The translations under genes were made by a program, and so were the position numbers. Below are positions 17,397 through 24,742 of a stretch of DNA of 36,312 bases, piece after piece; position 1 is the stretch's first letter; every line of letters begins with the position of its first letter. Location of the stretch: contig JAQXDI010000079.1 in NCBI GenBank assembly GCA_029251465.1, positions 1 to 36,312 of the forward strand, written 5' to 3'. The notes under the pieces were generated by a model. That model was not told where the DNA came from, ran no database searches, and saw only the letters and a program-made list of their open reading frames with translations. Source of the DNA: Ascidiaceihabitans sp. GTDB lineage: Bacteria > Pseudomonadota > Alphaproteobacteria > Rhodobacterales > Rhodobacteraceae.

Positions 17397-18935
17397 TTAC
17401 GAGCCGAGGTAAATATTGAATTTCGCCCGAATTTCCGCATCCACTTGTGGGTCAAACCTGGCTGCGGACACTTGGGCCAAGATGGCTTCTTTGCGGGCAA
17501 CGGCGTTGTTCAACAGGCCCGGTTTATCGCTTTCGGCCCATTCTTTGGGTGACATCCGGTTGCCCAGTGTGGGGTACACATTGTCGCTTTGCATCCGGCT
17601 GAGGGTTTGATCGGTGCCCAGATAGTGACCGGGCCCGCCCATGCAGACAGCCGCCATTTGATCCAGCGCGAGGGTTTCATCGTTCACCTCGATGCCGCGC
17701 ACGCAGCGCTGCGCTTGGCCGATAATATCATCGCCCAAAATCAGCGATTCATGGCAAAAGCCCAAAAGGGACGCGTGCATGCCTGCCGCCTCGTAAATCA
17801 TGTTGCAGCCCGACAGGCCCGCCATGACGTTGGAGCACATCTGCTCCCATCCCGCCTGCATGTCCGGTTCTTTTGAATCGGCGATGCCAGCCGCCGCACC
17901 GCCCGGAACCCCGTAGTATTTGTGCATCTGCGACACGCCCGAGGTCAGCAAGGCTTGCTCGCCCGATCCCCCCGTCATCGCGCCGGTGCGCAGGTCCAGA
18001 TCAAACGGCCACGTGCCAAAGATACACGGCGCGCCCGGCTTTACAGCGTTCACATAGACCAGTCCGGCCAGACATTCCGCAACCGCCTGCACAATCGCGC
18101 CGGCGATGGTCGATGGCGCAGTTGCCCCTGACATGCCAGCCGACAGCAACAGCACTGGAATACCAGCTTTGATGCATTCCTCCATGACCAGACAGGATTC
18201 AGTGGCAAATTTCATCGGCGGAACTACAAAGCAGTTCGAATTCGACATAAAGGGGCGCTCGCGCCATTTGTCTTCGCCACCGGCAATCATGTGCAGCATC
18301 TCGACGGCGGGGGCGACAAACTGTGGTTCGGAAAACGAAATGCCGACGTGTTTTGTCGTGCCCGAGAGGCAAGAATAGACAGCGTTATATTCGCCTTCGC
18401 AGGTGTCCAGAATGTCGCGCGCCACCATCGGGCGCTGCACAAAGTGGATGTTTTCCAGCGTGTCGCAAATGCGGGCGGCATCGTGCAAATCCTGATTGGT
18501 GGATTCGCGGTATTCGCGGCCATGCACATCGACCATATGGACCGCCGCACCGGCCGTTCCGTAGTGAACGCGTGTACCTGACAATTCCAGATCATGCCGG
18601 CCATCACGGCTGAACAGCGTCACGGAATTGTTGGCTTTGGCGATTGTGTCCTCGACCAGCGCGCGCGGAAAGCGGATGCGACCGTCGTCGCCTTGGACAG
18701 CACCGACACCGGTCAGATAGGCCACACCACTTTCCGGTGCATCGGCCAATCCAATGGTTTCCAAAGCCGTCAATGCGGCCTCGTGAATGCGATCCATGTC
18801 GATCTGCGACAGGGGTTTGTACGTGCCGCCCTCCATGCCGGGGCGAATAGGGCGCAGGTGGTCGGGCAGGGCAGAGGATCGGGCAGCGCGACGGGCGGCG
18901 CGGCCACCGCTGCGAGAAGGGGAAATATCGTTCAT
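17397..18935 (-). CDS. Trimethylamine methyltransferase (MttB) superfamily protein
   Basis: Member of the MttB superfamily, which moves a methyl group from a quaternary or tertiary amine such as a betaine to a corrinoid protein. Start 18935 gives 512 residues (MNDISPSRSGGRAARRAARS); the 31-residue extension to 19028 overlaps an upstream leader ORF. The TIM-barrel is recognisable from IRFPRALVEDTIAKA, GTAGAAVHMVDVHGREYR, SGTTKHVGISFSEPQF, SNSNCFVVPPMKFATESC and GGSGEQALLTSGVSQMHKYYG. There is no in-frame TAG, so it lacks pyrrolysine and belongs with the non-Pyl relatives. No corrinoid protein or reductive activase gene is nearby. A 30-codon ORF with a strong ribosome-binding site precedes it. 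Confidence 0.88.
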   Translation of the reverse strand: MNDISPSRSGGRAARRAARSSALPDHLRPIRPGMEGGTYKPLSQIDMDRIHEAALTALETIGLADAPESGVAYLTGVGAVQGDDGRIRFPRALVEDTIAKANNSVTLFSRDGRHDLELSGTRVHYGTAGAAVHMVDVHGREYRESTNQDLHDAARICDTLENIHFVQRPMVARDILDTCEGEYNAVYSCLSGTTKHVGISFSEPQFVAPAVEMLHMIAGGEDKWRERPFMSNSNCFVVPPMKFATESCLVMEECIKAGIPVLLLSAGMSGATAPSTIAGAIVQAVAECLAGLVYVNAVKPGAPCIFGTWPFDLDLRTGAMTGGSGEQALLTSGVSQMHKYYGVPGGAAAGIADSKEPDMQAGWEQMCSNVMAGLSGCNMIYEAAGMHASLLGFCHESLILGDDIIGQAQRCVRGIEVNDETLALDQMAAVCMGGPGHYLGTDQTLSRMQSDNVYPTLGNRMSPKEWAESDKPGLLNNAVARKEAILAQVSAARFDPQVDAEIRAKFNIYLGS

Positions 18936-18967
18936 AAGAGGGTCCGTTCGGAAAAGACAGAATGCAG

Positions 18968-18992
18968 GTTTGGGTCGTGATCTAACCCAAAC
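18968..18992 (-). promoter_or_regulatory. Hairpin at the end of the leader ORF, before the MttB-family gene
   Basis: GTTTGGGT and ACCCAAAC form a perfect 8-bp stem (arms 18968-18975 and 18985-18992) with a 9-base loop, 33 bases upstream of the methyltransferase start. On the transcribed strand the stop codon of the small upstream ORF (TAG, 18984-18982) is the first triplet of the loop. No T-run follows, so translational coupling or mRNA processing is more likely than termination. Confidence 0.5.
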
Positions 18993-19074
18993 GGGGACGC
19001 CCACGCGCCGCACGGCCACGCTCTGCACCGATGGTGCGCACGATCAGCTCGATTTTGCAGCAGGGTCCCTGCAT
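18982..19074 (-). CDS. Candidate 30-residue leader peptide upstream of the MttB-family gene
   Basis: A short ORF too small for routine calling. ATG at 19074 is preceded by GGAGG at a six-base spacing, the best ribosome-binding site in the neighbourhood. The peptide begins MQGPCCKIEL, continues IVRTIGAERG and ends RAARGRPRLG before a TAG. It has two adjacent cysteines and seven arginines, six of them clustered in the C-terminal third. A perfect GCAGGG-A-CCCTGC palindrome (19060-19072) overlaps the start codon, and an 8-bp hairpin holds the stop codon. The methyltransferase starts 46 bases after the stop. The arrangement resembles a regulatory leader peptide. I do not recognise the sequence, and the evidence is layout only. 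Confidence 0.5.
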   Translation of the reverse strand: MQGPCCKIELIVRTIGAERGRAARGRPRLG

Positions 19075-19385
19075 GCCAGTCCTCCGATGAATGGTGATGA
19101 CACGATGTCGCACCCCAGCGACTTGGGTCTAGCTTGTTTGCGACATGATGTATTTTTGCGCGTTCGGCGCATATTTGCTGAGTCAGCGCGCAATTATCAG
19201 CACATCTTTGCCGATCGGGTGTGTTCGTACGTCGCCAATCGGCGGGTTTTTGTCGTGCGGTGGCAAGGGCTTGCCCATAAGTGCAACCCACCATCATCAG
19301 GGCGTGCAACCTGCTATTCGACACCCCAGATAGACACTGCGCTGGTCAAAGAAATGCCGCGCATTAACGATACAGGAGTTCCACA
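19075..19385. other. Divergent intergenic region, no gene seen
   Basis: 311 bases between the leader ORF (minus) and the outer-membrane protein gene (plus). It should hold both promoters, but no convincing -35/-10 pair stands out. A short TGCGC/GCGCA hairpin occurs near 19158-19172. Nothing else is supported. Confidence 0.4.
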
Positions 19386-19973
19386 ATGAAACATGTCTTA
19401 TCAGTACTTGCCTTGGCCGGGTTGGCCTACACACCTGCATATGCCGGATCAATTGCCGAGCCGGTTGTTGAAACGATTGCACCGCCACCAGCAGCCTCAG
19501 TACCGCAGCCCTACACAGGTGGGGAATGGACAGGGTTCTACGGTGGTTTGCAATTGGGCAACCTGGATGTGGACGGCACCGGAACAGCTGACGGCGATGA
19601 CGTTTCTGTCGGTGTGCACGCTGGGTATGACTACGACTTTGGCCGCTTTGTGCTGGGTGGTGAGGTCGACTACGACTTTGCTGACGTAGACCTTGCCGGT
19701 GCTGCCACGGTCGATAGCGTTGCACGTTTGAAACTGCGCGCAGGCTATGACTTGGGGCGCACGTTGCTCTATGCCACAGCTGGTGTTGCACAAGTTGACA
19801 CGTCAATTGGCTCCGAAACCGGTGAATTCGGCGGCCTTGGTGTTGCGTACCAAATCAACGACCGTTTCGTGGTCGGTGGTGAGGTCTTGACCCACTCGTT
19901 TGACGACATTGGCGGTTCTGGCGTCGAAGCAGACGCAACCAGCATCAACATCCGTTCGTCATTCCGGTTCTAA
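19386..19973 (+). CDS. Outer-membrane beta-barrel protein
   Basis: A 195-residue outer-membrane protein of the small eight-stranded opacity/OmpW-like barrel type, similar to the Omp25-like proteins of alphaproteobacteria. A signal peptide is present (about 1-20, cleavage after AYA), followed by a proline-rich linker and GGEWTGFYGGLQLG, the family entry motif. Alternating strands follow, such as VSVGVHAGYDYDFGRFVLGGEVDYDF and LKLRAGYDLGRTLLYATAGVAQ. The chain ends in RSSFRF, the terminal aromatic residue expected of outer-membrane barrels. AGGAG lies eight bases before the ATG. The stop codon falls in the first copy of a short direct repeat (CCGGTTCTAAAC). Confidence 0.88.
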   Translation: MKHVLSVLALAGLAYTPAYAGSIAEPVVETIAPPPAASVPQPYTGGEWTGFYGGLQLGNLDVDGTGTADGDDVSVGVHAGYDYDFGRFVLGGEVDYDFADVDLAGAATVDSVARLKLRAGYDLGRTLLYATAGVAQVDTSIGSETGEFGGLGVAYQINDRFVVGGEVLTHSFDDIGGSGVEADATSINIRSSFRF

Positions 19974-19993
19974 ACGCTGGGCCGGTTCTAAAC
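19964..19993 (+). repeat. Short direct repeat spanning the Omp stop codon
   Basis: CCGGTTCTAAAC occurs at 19964-19975 and again at 19982-19993 (18-base period). The first copy encodes the last residues and the stop; the second reads as a duplicated stop region. It probably reflects a small slippage duplication. Confidence 0.6.
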
Positions 19994-20011
19994 ACCCGGT
20001 TTAAGAAAACT

Positions 20012-20038
20012 GGGGCATCTGATCACGTCAGGTGCCCC
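20012..20038. terminator. Hairpin between convergent Omp and TPM genes
   Basis: GGGGCATCTGA (20012-20022) pairs with TCAGGTGCCCC (20028-20038) over 11 bases with one G-U and a five-base loop. On the minus strand it is followed by GTTTTCTTA, a fair terminator tail for the TPM gene. It may also end the Omp transcript. Confidence 0.7.
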
Positions 20039-20044
20039 AAACCG

Positions 20045-20878
20045 CTACCATTTTCCAGAGGCCCCGCCGCCACTGGAACTGCCCCCTCCAAATGATCCGC
20101 CATTCCCGTCATTGCTGCTTTTTTGACCGATGACGTAGGTCGAACTGGCGCTGTACCCGCACTTGGTGCAAGCGGTGGTTTGCTCCCCCGATCCATCGTC
20201 CTTTTTCGTCGCAGGTTTGATGACGGTGCGCGACACGCGCAGGCCACCACGCGCGTTGCAAGACGGGCAGGGTTTGAGCCGCGCAAACATCGCTTTGATC
20301 TTGTTCTGGAACACGATCCAGCCAGCAATCAGCGCAGAAATCACCCACCAGATCGTGCCGCCGTCGCTTGCCGGTGGGTCTTGATTTGCGGCAGCCGGAC
20401 GGGCAATCGTGTCGATGGTATCGGTGACACCGGCCATGATCCCACCAATGTAGTCGTTTTGCTGAAAGGCAGGCAGGAAACTGCGATCAATCACTTGTGC
20501 TGCAACCGAATTCCACGCGCTGTCATAGCCAGAGCCTAATTCGATGCGCATCTCGCGATCGGCGTACAGCACCAGCACCATGATGCCGTTGTTTGCGATC
20601 TTGTCGCCGACACCCCATTCGTTGAACAGACCTGTGGCGAATTCCTCCATCGAGATGTTGGGCGCATAGGTGTCTTTGCGCGACAGGGTCACGACCGTCA
20701 TCTCGACGCCGGTCTCTGATTTCAACGCATGCAACTGCGCGCTCAGCGCGGCCTCATTCTCGTCGGGCAAGATCCCGGCAAAATCATTCACCGTCGTTGT
20801 TTCATATTCAGGGAAATACTGGGCTGCGACCACCAATGGCCACAGCATCAAAATCATCGCACCCACAAACCGTTTCAT
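20045..20878 (-). CDS. TPM-domain membrane protein with zinc ribbon and Gly/Ser tail
   Basis: A 277-residue envelope protein of the TPM_phosphatase (formerly DUF477) family; some plant relatives act in photosystem II repair, but the bacterial role is unclear. The order is: signal peptide (about 1-19), TPM domain (about 28-150, VNDFAGILPDENEAAL...LFNEWGVGDKIANNGIMVLVL...RIELGSGYD), one transmembrane helix (about 173-193, IWWVISALIAGWIVFQ), a cytoplasmic zinc ribbon with two CxxC pairs (CPSC and CTKC), and the glycine/serine-rich end GGSFGGGSSSGGGASGKW seen in many family members. It is convergent with the outer-membrane protein gene. Confidence 0.88.
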   Translation of the reverse strand: MKRFVGAMILMLWPLVVAAQYFPEYETTTVNDFAGILPDENEAALSAQLHALKSETGVEMTVVTLSRKDTYAPNISMEEFATGLFNEWGVGDKIANNGIMVLVLYADREMRIELGSGYDSAWNSVAAQVIDRSFLPAFQQNDYIGGIMAGVTDTIDTIARPAAANQDPPASDGGTIWWVISALIAGWIVFQNKIKAMFARLKPCPSCNARGGLRVSRTVIKPATKKDDGSGEQTTACTKCGYSASSTYVIGQKSSNDGNGGSFGGGSSSGGGASGKW

Positions 20879-20992
20879 TTTACATCACCCTTGCGCATCG
20901 TTGCCGTTGAACAGCAACTAGCTAGCCTGCGACGGGGGGCTTTGTCAGTTATTAATTGTCAGGGGCTGCACACGCGGGCGGATCACCATCGA

Positions 20993-22741
20993 TCAGTTCA
21001 AATAATCCCCCCACAGGGCTGGGTCCAACCGCGTTACAAAGTCGTCCAGAATGCCTGGATCTTCGCGCCATTTGCCAATCGATCCCGTGTGCACGGGGCG
21101 GCGCACCTGTGTCGCACTCAGGGTAAGCACCGCCGTGGTGCTGCGTTCGGGATGGGCCATCGCGTCGTGCCACGTCAGATTACAAAACGCCGCCATCCGC
21201 GCGCCCGTGGTTGCAATGTCCTGCACCAGATCTTCATAGCGGACGTCCAGAATTTGCCCCGGCAAAACCGCGCGCCGATGCGCCATCGACTGCGCGTACA
21301 GATTAAATTTCTCGGCCATCCAGTCCAGATCATAGGAATACGACAGCACAGCACCGGAAAAATGCGATTTCCACATCGACAGCGCGATGTCTCTGGGGTC
21401 ACGCCGCACGTGGGCGATCCGGGCATTCGGATAGGCCATTTTTAGAAAGCCGACCAACCGGTATTTTTCCGGCATTTTGTCGATGTAGGCGACCGTGTCT
21501 TCGGGCAAATCCGGCAGCAATCGCTGATCTTCGCGCACCAAAGCGGCGGCGTCTTTGGCTGTGAACGGCAGGTTGTGTTCAATGATGTCGCGCAGCAGAA
21601 ATCCTGCGGTGCCACGTTCGCCCAAGGGGGCGACGTTCGGGTGCTGACCAAGAACCGTTTCAACCAACGTTGTGCCAGAACGTGGCAGCCCAAGCACGAA
21701 AATCGGTTTTGGACCTTGTGGCGCGTCGTCAAAATGCGCCTCAGGTTGGGCAAATCTGTCAAGGGTTGCGCGGGTCACGGCGGCGTCTGCTGCAGGGTCG
21801 TAGGGGCGCAGTTTTGCCATTTCTTTGTTCGCCAGCCCAAGCATTTTACGGGCTTGGACGGTATCGTCTTTGGCCGTCAGAACCTTGGCCAGTGCAAAAA
21901 ACAGACTGGCGCGTTCTTCGGTGTTTTTGGCCGCTTTGTTTAACGCAGAGCGGATCTGCGGTTCCATGTCCACAATCTCGGCTGCGGGTCGCAACAGCGT
22001 CAATTGTTCTAGTGCGTCGGGGTTGTCGGGCTGGATCGCAAGGATCGTGGTGTAGTGTTTGATCGCCTCTGCGGTGTCGCCCATTTCGACGTATTGCGTT
22101 GCCAGCCGGTAGTGCGCAGGGATGTCGTTGGGCGCAAGTGCGACCGCCTTTTGCACGACGTCTAGCGCCTCTTGGGTGCGGTTTTGTCGGGCCAGCGGCA
22201 GGCTTATCTGGGTCAGCGCCTGCACATCGTCAGGATTGATCTGCAAGACGGTCTCAAGGGCGTCGATGGCGTCTTTGATTTTGCCCAGCGAGAGCAGAAT
22301 TTTGCTGCGCAGGTGGTAAATCGCCGGATTGCGCGGGGCTGCGGTTTGCGCCTTTTCGGTCGAATGCAGCGCGTCGTTCTCGCGTCTTAGGGCCAGTTCA
22401 CCCTGTGCCTTTAGAAACCAGGCCTGCCAATCGTTTGGTGCGGTCGCGGCCAGTTTCGCAAGCAACGCAACAGCCGTGTCCGCCCGCCCGATCAGGATCA
22501 GCGTCTGGGCAAGGTTCTTTTGCGCCTCGGGGAAATCCGGTTGTAGTTTCAGCGCCTTTTGAAAATGCGCGATGGCCTCGTTTGGGCGCCCAATCGCGCT
22601 TGTTGCGATCCCGATAATATTCGGTGCCACAGCAGACTTAGGCGATTTTTTCGCCGCCAATTGTGCGGCTTTTAGTGCGCGTTTGTAATTGCCTTGTTGT
22701 AAAAATTTTCCGGCGTCTTGCAAATCCGTTTGGTGTACCAT
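20993..22741 (-). CDS. TPR-repeat sulfotransferase
   Basis: Fusion of an N-terminal TPR superhelix (about residues 1-300, repeats such as PNEAIAHFQKALKLQPDFPEAQ and ALDVVQKAVALAPNDIPAHYRLATQYVEMGD) to a C-terminal PAPS-dependent sulfotransferase domain. The PAPS 5'-phosphosulfate loop is PIFVLGLPRSGTTLVE, near residue 345. The 3'-phosphate region is in ARIAHVRRDPRDIALSMWKSHF, and RYEDLVQD follows. It resembles protein- or glycan-sulfating enzymes related to tyrosylprotein sulfotransferase; the substrate is unknown, and TPRs may bind it. I prefer the ATG at 22741 (582 residues); a GTG at 22759 is also possible. Neither has a good ribosome-binding site. Confidence 0.87.
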   Translation of the reverse strand: MVHQTDLQDAGKFLQQGNYKRALKAAQLAAKKSPKSAVAPNIIGIATSAIGRPNEAIAHFQKALKLQPDFPEAQKNLAQTLILIGRADTAVALLAKLAATAPNDWQAWFLKAQGELALRRENDALHSTEKAQTAAPRNPAIYHLRSKILLSLGKIKDAIDALETVLQINPDDVQALTQISLPLARQNRTQEALDVVQKAVALAPNDIPAHYRLATQYVEMGDTAEAIKHYTTILAIQPDNPDALEQLTLLRPAAEIVDMEPQIRSALNKAAKNTEERASLFFALAKVLTAKDDTVQARKMLGLANKEMAKLRPYDPAADAAVTRATLDRFAQPEAHFDDAPQGPKPIFVLGLPRSGTTLVETVLGQHPNVAPLGERGTAGFLLRDIIEHNLPFTAKDAAALVREDQRLLPDLPEDTVAYIDKMPEKYRLVGFLKMAYPNARIAHVRRDPRDIALSMWKSHFSGAVLSYSYDLDWMAEKFNLYAQSMAHRRAVLPGQILDVRYEDLVQDIATTGARMAAFCNLTWHDAMAHPERSTTAVLTLSATQVRRPVHTGSIGKWREDPGILDDFVTRLDPALWGDYLN

Positions 22742-22867
22742 GCTTGGGAAATAACTCACGTTATGGTTGTGCTGTTTCCATATATTTGGCAGGTTGGTTT
22801 GCGCAACCGAGGCGCACGAAAAATTGATGCTCTGCGGGCAAAGTCACCAATATTGCGTGGCAACCGG

Positions 22868-24055
22868 CTATTTTTCGCTCACTAATCCTTCAGCAAAGGC
22901 ACACAGCGTGCTGAGAGCATCGGCAAAGCGCGCGTCATCGATCGTCATCGCCACACGGATGTGACCGGCAGCTGCCGTTCCAAAGCTTTCGCCGGGCATC
23001 ACCGCAATTTTATGCGCATCCAGCAGGGCATAGGCGAAATCCAGACCGCTCAGGCCCGTCGCACGCACATCCAGCATCAGATACATCGCACCTTGGGCAG
23101 GGATTAGCCCCACGGTGTTCTGACGCGCGATGATGTCGGATGCGATGCCACGGCGACGGCGGAACGGCTCTGCGATCTCGGCCTCGAATGCCTCACCCTG
23201 TTCCAGCGCAAACTTGGCCGCGCGCTGGATGTAGCCCGGAACCCCGTAGGTGGTGTTGGTGGCCAGATGGATCATGGCCTCGATCGCTTCCGCAGGCCCG
23301 ACGATCCAACCACAGCGCGATCCGGTCATGGCGTGCGATTTCGACATTGATCCGACGACCAGCGTGCGCTCTGCCATACCGTCCAAAGCGCGCGGGCTGA
23401 TGTGATCGCCTTCCCAGACTTGGGTGTCGTACACCTCGTCCGAGATCAGCCACATGTCGTTGTTGATGCACACGTCGGCAATGCCCTGCATCGTCTCGGC
23501 ACCGTACACCGTGCCCGTGGGGTTGTTTGGCGAATTGATCAGCAAGGACCGTGCGCCAGTTTCCTTGGCCGCGGCCTCCAGATCGGCGGCACGCGGTTGA
23601 AACGCATCCTCGGCGCGGGTCGCAACAGGATGCGGGATCGCCGAGACAGAGCGCAACGTGCCGGGGTAGGTGGCATAGTAGGGATCAAGGAACAGCGCGG
23701 TGTCGCCGGGATCAAGTGCTGCATTGTGTGCGGCAAACAATGCCGACTGCCCACCGGGGGTGATCATCACGTTATCAACGGTTGTCACAACGCCAGTACG
23801 GGCCTGCACACGGGCGGCAACGGTTTCGCGCAACTCGTCAATGCCGGGGACCAGCGCATAGCCCGTGTGACCATTCATCGCCTCCACATGCATCTGCTGC
23901 AAAATTGGCGCGGCGGTCAGGATGTCATGTTCGCCCACAGTCAGCTCGACCACAGGGGTGCCAGCTTTGATCATACCGCGGGCTTTCAGGAAAACTTCCC
24001 AACCGTCTGATCCGCCGTCACCCAAAAGGGTGGTGATACGTGTGCTAAGGTTCAT
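22868..24055 (-). CDS. Pyridoxal phosphate-dependent aminotransferase, class I/II
   Basis: A 395-residue fold-type I aminotransferase. Hallmarks are LTVGEHDILT near the N-terminus, TPGGQSALFAAHNA, NSPNNPTGTVYGAETM, LISDEVYDTQVW and the PLP lysine in SMSKSHAMTGSRCGWIVGP. The SKSHAMTG signature recalls arginine-pyruvate transaminases (AruH type), but that resemblance is too thin for a substrate call; aspartate or other amino acids are possible. It lies between the TPR-sulfotransferase and the MmcQ/YjbR gene on the same strand, with 68- and 126-base gaps, so the operon structure is uncertain. Confidence 0.88.
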   Translation of the reverse strand: MNLSTRITTLLGDGGSDGWEVFLKARGMIKAGTPVVELTVGEHDILTAAPILQQMHVEAMNGHTGYALVPGIDELRETVAARVQARTGVVTTVDNVMITPGGQSALFAAHNAALDPGDTALFLDPYYATYPGTLRSVSAIPHPVATRAEDAFQPRAADLEAAAKETGARSLLINSPNNPTGTVYGAETMQGIADVCINNDMWLISDEVYDTQVWEGDHISPRALDGMAERTLVVGSMSKSHAMTGSRCGWIVGPAEAIEAMIHLATNTTYGVPGYIQRAAKFALEQGEAFEAEIAEPFRRRRGIASDIIARQNTVGLIPAQGAMYLMLDVRATGLSGLDFAYALLDAHKIAVMPGESFGTAAAGHIRVAMTIDDARFADALSTLCAFAEGLVSEK

Positions 24056-24123
24056 GGGGTGCGCTCCGACGTTGAATTTCCGCCAAGGGGGCAGAGCGCG
24101 TTTGATTCGTCAATCGCCAGTGA

Positions 24124-24468
24124 TCACCGCGCAGGTAAAGTCGCCTGAAGCTTCTTGGTCAAACCACTGCGCACAATGTCATAGGACTGCGTCAGGCGAT
24201 CGGTAATTTCAGCGGGATCAGCACCAATCCACTGGACCCGAACCCAAGAGCGGTGAAAATAGGGGGCCTTTTCGGCGCGGCCAAGTTCGATCAACAAGGT
24301 GGCGGTTTCAACATCAGGGGTCTTAACCGACACCCCGTCGCCCAAAACGCCGATGCTGGCAAACATCTTGCCACCGACCTTCCACGCGTCATGGCCACCG
24401 CCCCAAGGGTCGGTCAACTCGGCCCCAGGCAAGGTTTTGCAAATTGCGTTGATGTCATCACGGGTCAT
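24124..24468 (-). CDS. MmcQ/YjbR family DNA-binding protein
   Basis: Small single-domain protein of the MmcQ/YjbR family, which adopts a double-wing fold proposed to bind DNA; its cellular role is not settled. Start 24468 gives 114 residues, the usual length, beginning MTRDDINAICKTLPGAELTDPWGGG. It continues DAWKVGGKMFASIG, VSVKTPDVETATLLIE and HRSWVRVQWIG, all characteristic of the family. The same frame is open back to 24582. That would add 38 residues made largely of a GLGRT-type repeat encoded by 15-base tandem repeats, and I regard the extension as non-coding. Confidence 0.85.
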   Translation of the reverse strand: MTRDDINAICKTLPGAELTDPWGGGHDAWKVGGKMFASIGVLGDGVSVKTPDVETATLLIELGRAEKAPYFHRSWVRVQWIGADPAEITDRLTQSYDIVRSGLTKKLQATLPAR

Positions 24469-24490
24469 GACACCAGAGTGCCCGAAGCCA

Positions 24491-24550
24491 CCAGTTCTGC
24501 CAAGGCCAGTTCTGCCAAGGCCAGTTCCGCTAAGGCCATTTCCGCTAAGG
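24491..24550. repeat. Four tandem 15-bp repeats
   Basis: CCAGTTCTGCCAAGG occurs twice exactly (24491-24505, 24506-24520), then as CCAGTTCCGCTAAGG (24521-24535) and CCATTTCCGCTAAGG (24536-24550). The unit is a multiple of three and stays in frame with the MmcQ/YjbR gene, just upstream of its start. Confidence 0.9.
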
Positions 24551-24606
24551 GTTGACCAAATGCGCCCCAATGCAGTAACCATTGCCTCATGACAATGAAC
24601 GCAACA

Positions 24607-24629
24607 ATTATCTGCTGCATTATCTGCTG
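24607..24629. repeat. Direct repeat, 12-base period
   Basis: ATTATCTGCTG at 24607-24617 is repeated at 24619-24629 in the cysS upstream gap. Confidence 0.7.
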
Positions 24630-24698
24630 ATCTTTCTCAGCGGGTTTTTTCTGTCATTCCATCCATAGACCAGAATTGCTAAGCCCGCGCTTAACACC

Positions 24699-24729
24699 GC
24701 ATACGACCATGCGCCGCATACGACCATGC
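24699..24729. repeat. Direct repeat, 17-base period, just before cysS
   Basis: GCATACGACCATGC at 24699-24712 is repeated at 24716-24729, ending 13 bases before the cysS ATG. It could affect the promoter or ribosome-binding region. Confidence 0.75.
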
Positions 24730-24742
24730 TTAGGACCTGACT

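Noticed and set aside
18787..19389. A 200-codon plus-strand ORF opposite the MttB-family 5' end
   Set aside because: It is antisense to a well-supported gene and its leader; the composition is that of a shadow frame.
24469..24582. N-terminal extension of the MmcQ/YjbR protein with GLGRT repeats
   Set aside because: The extra 38 residues come from tandem DNA repeats, and the family normally begins at the ATG at 24468.
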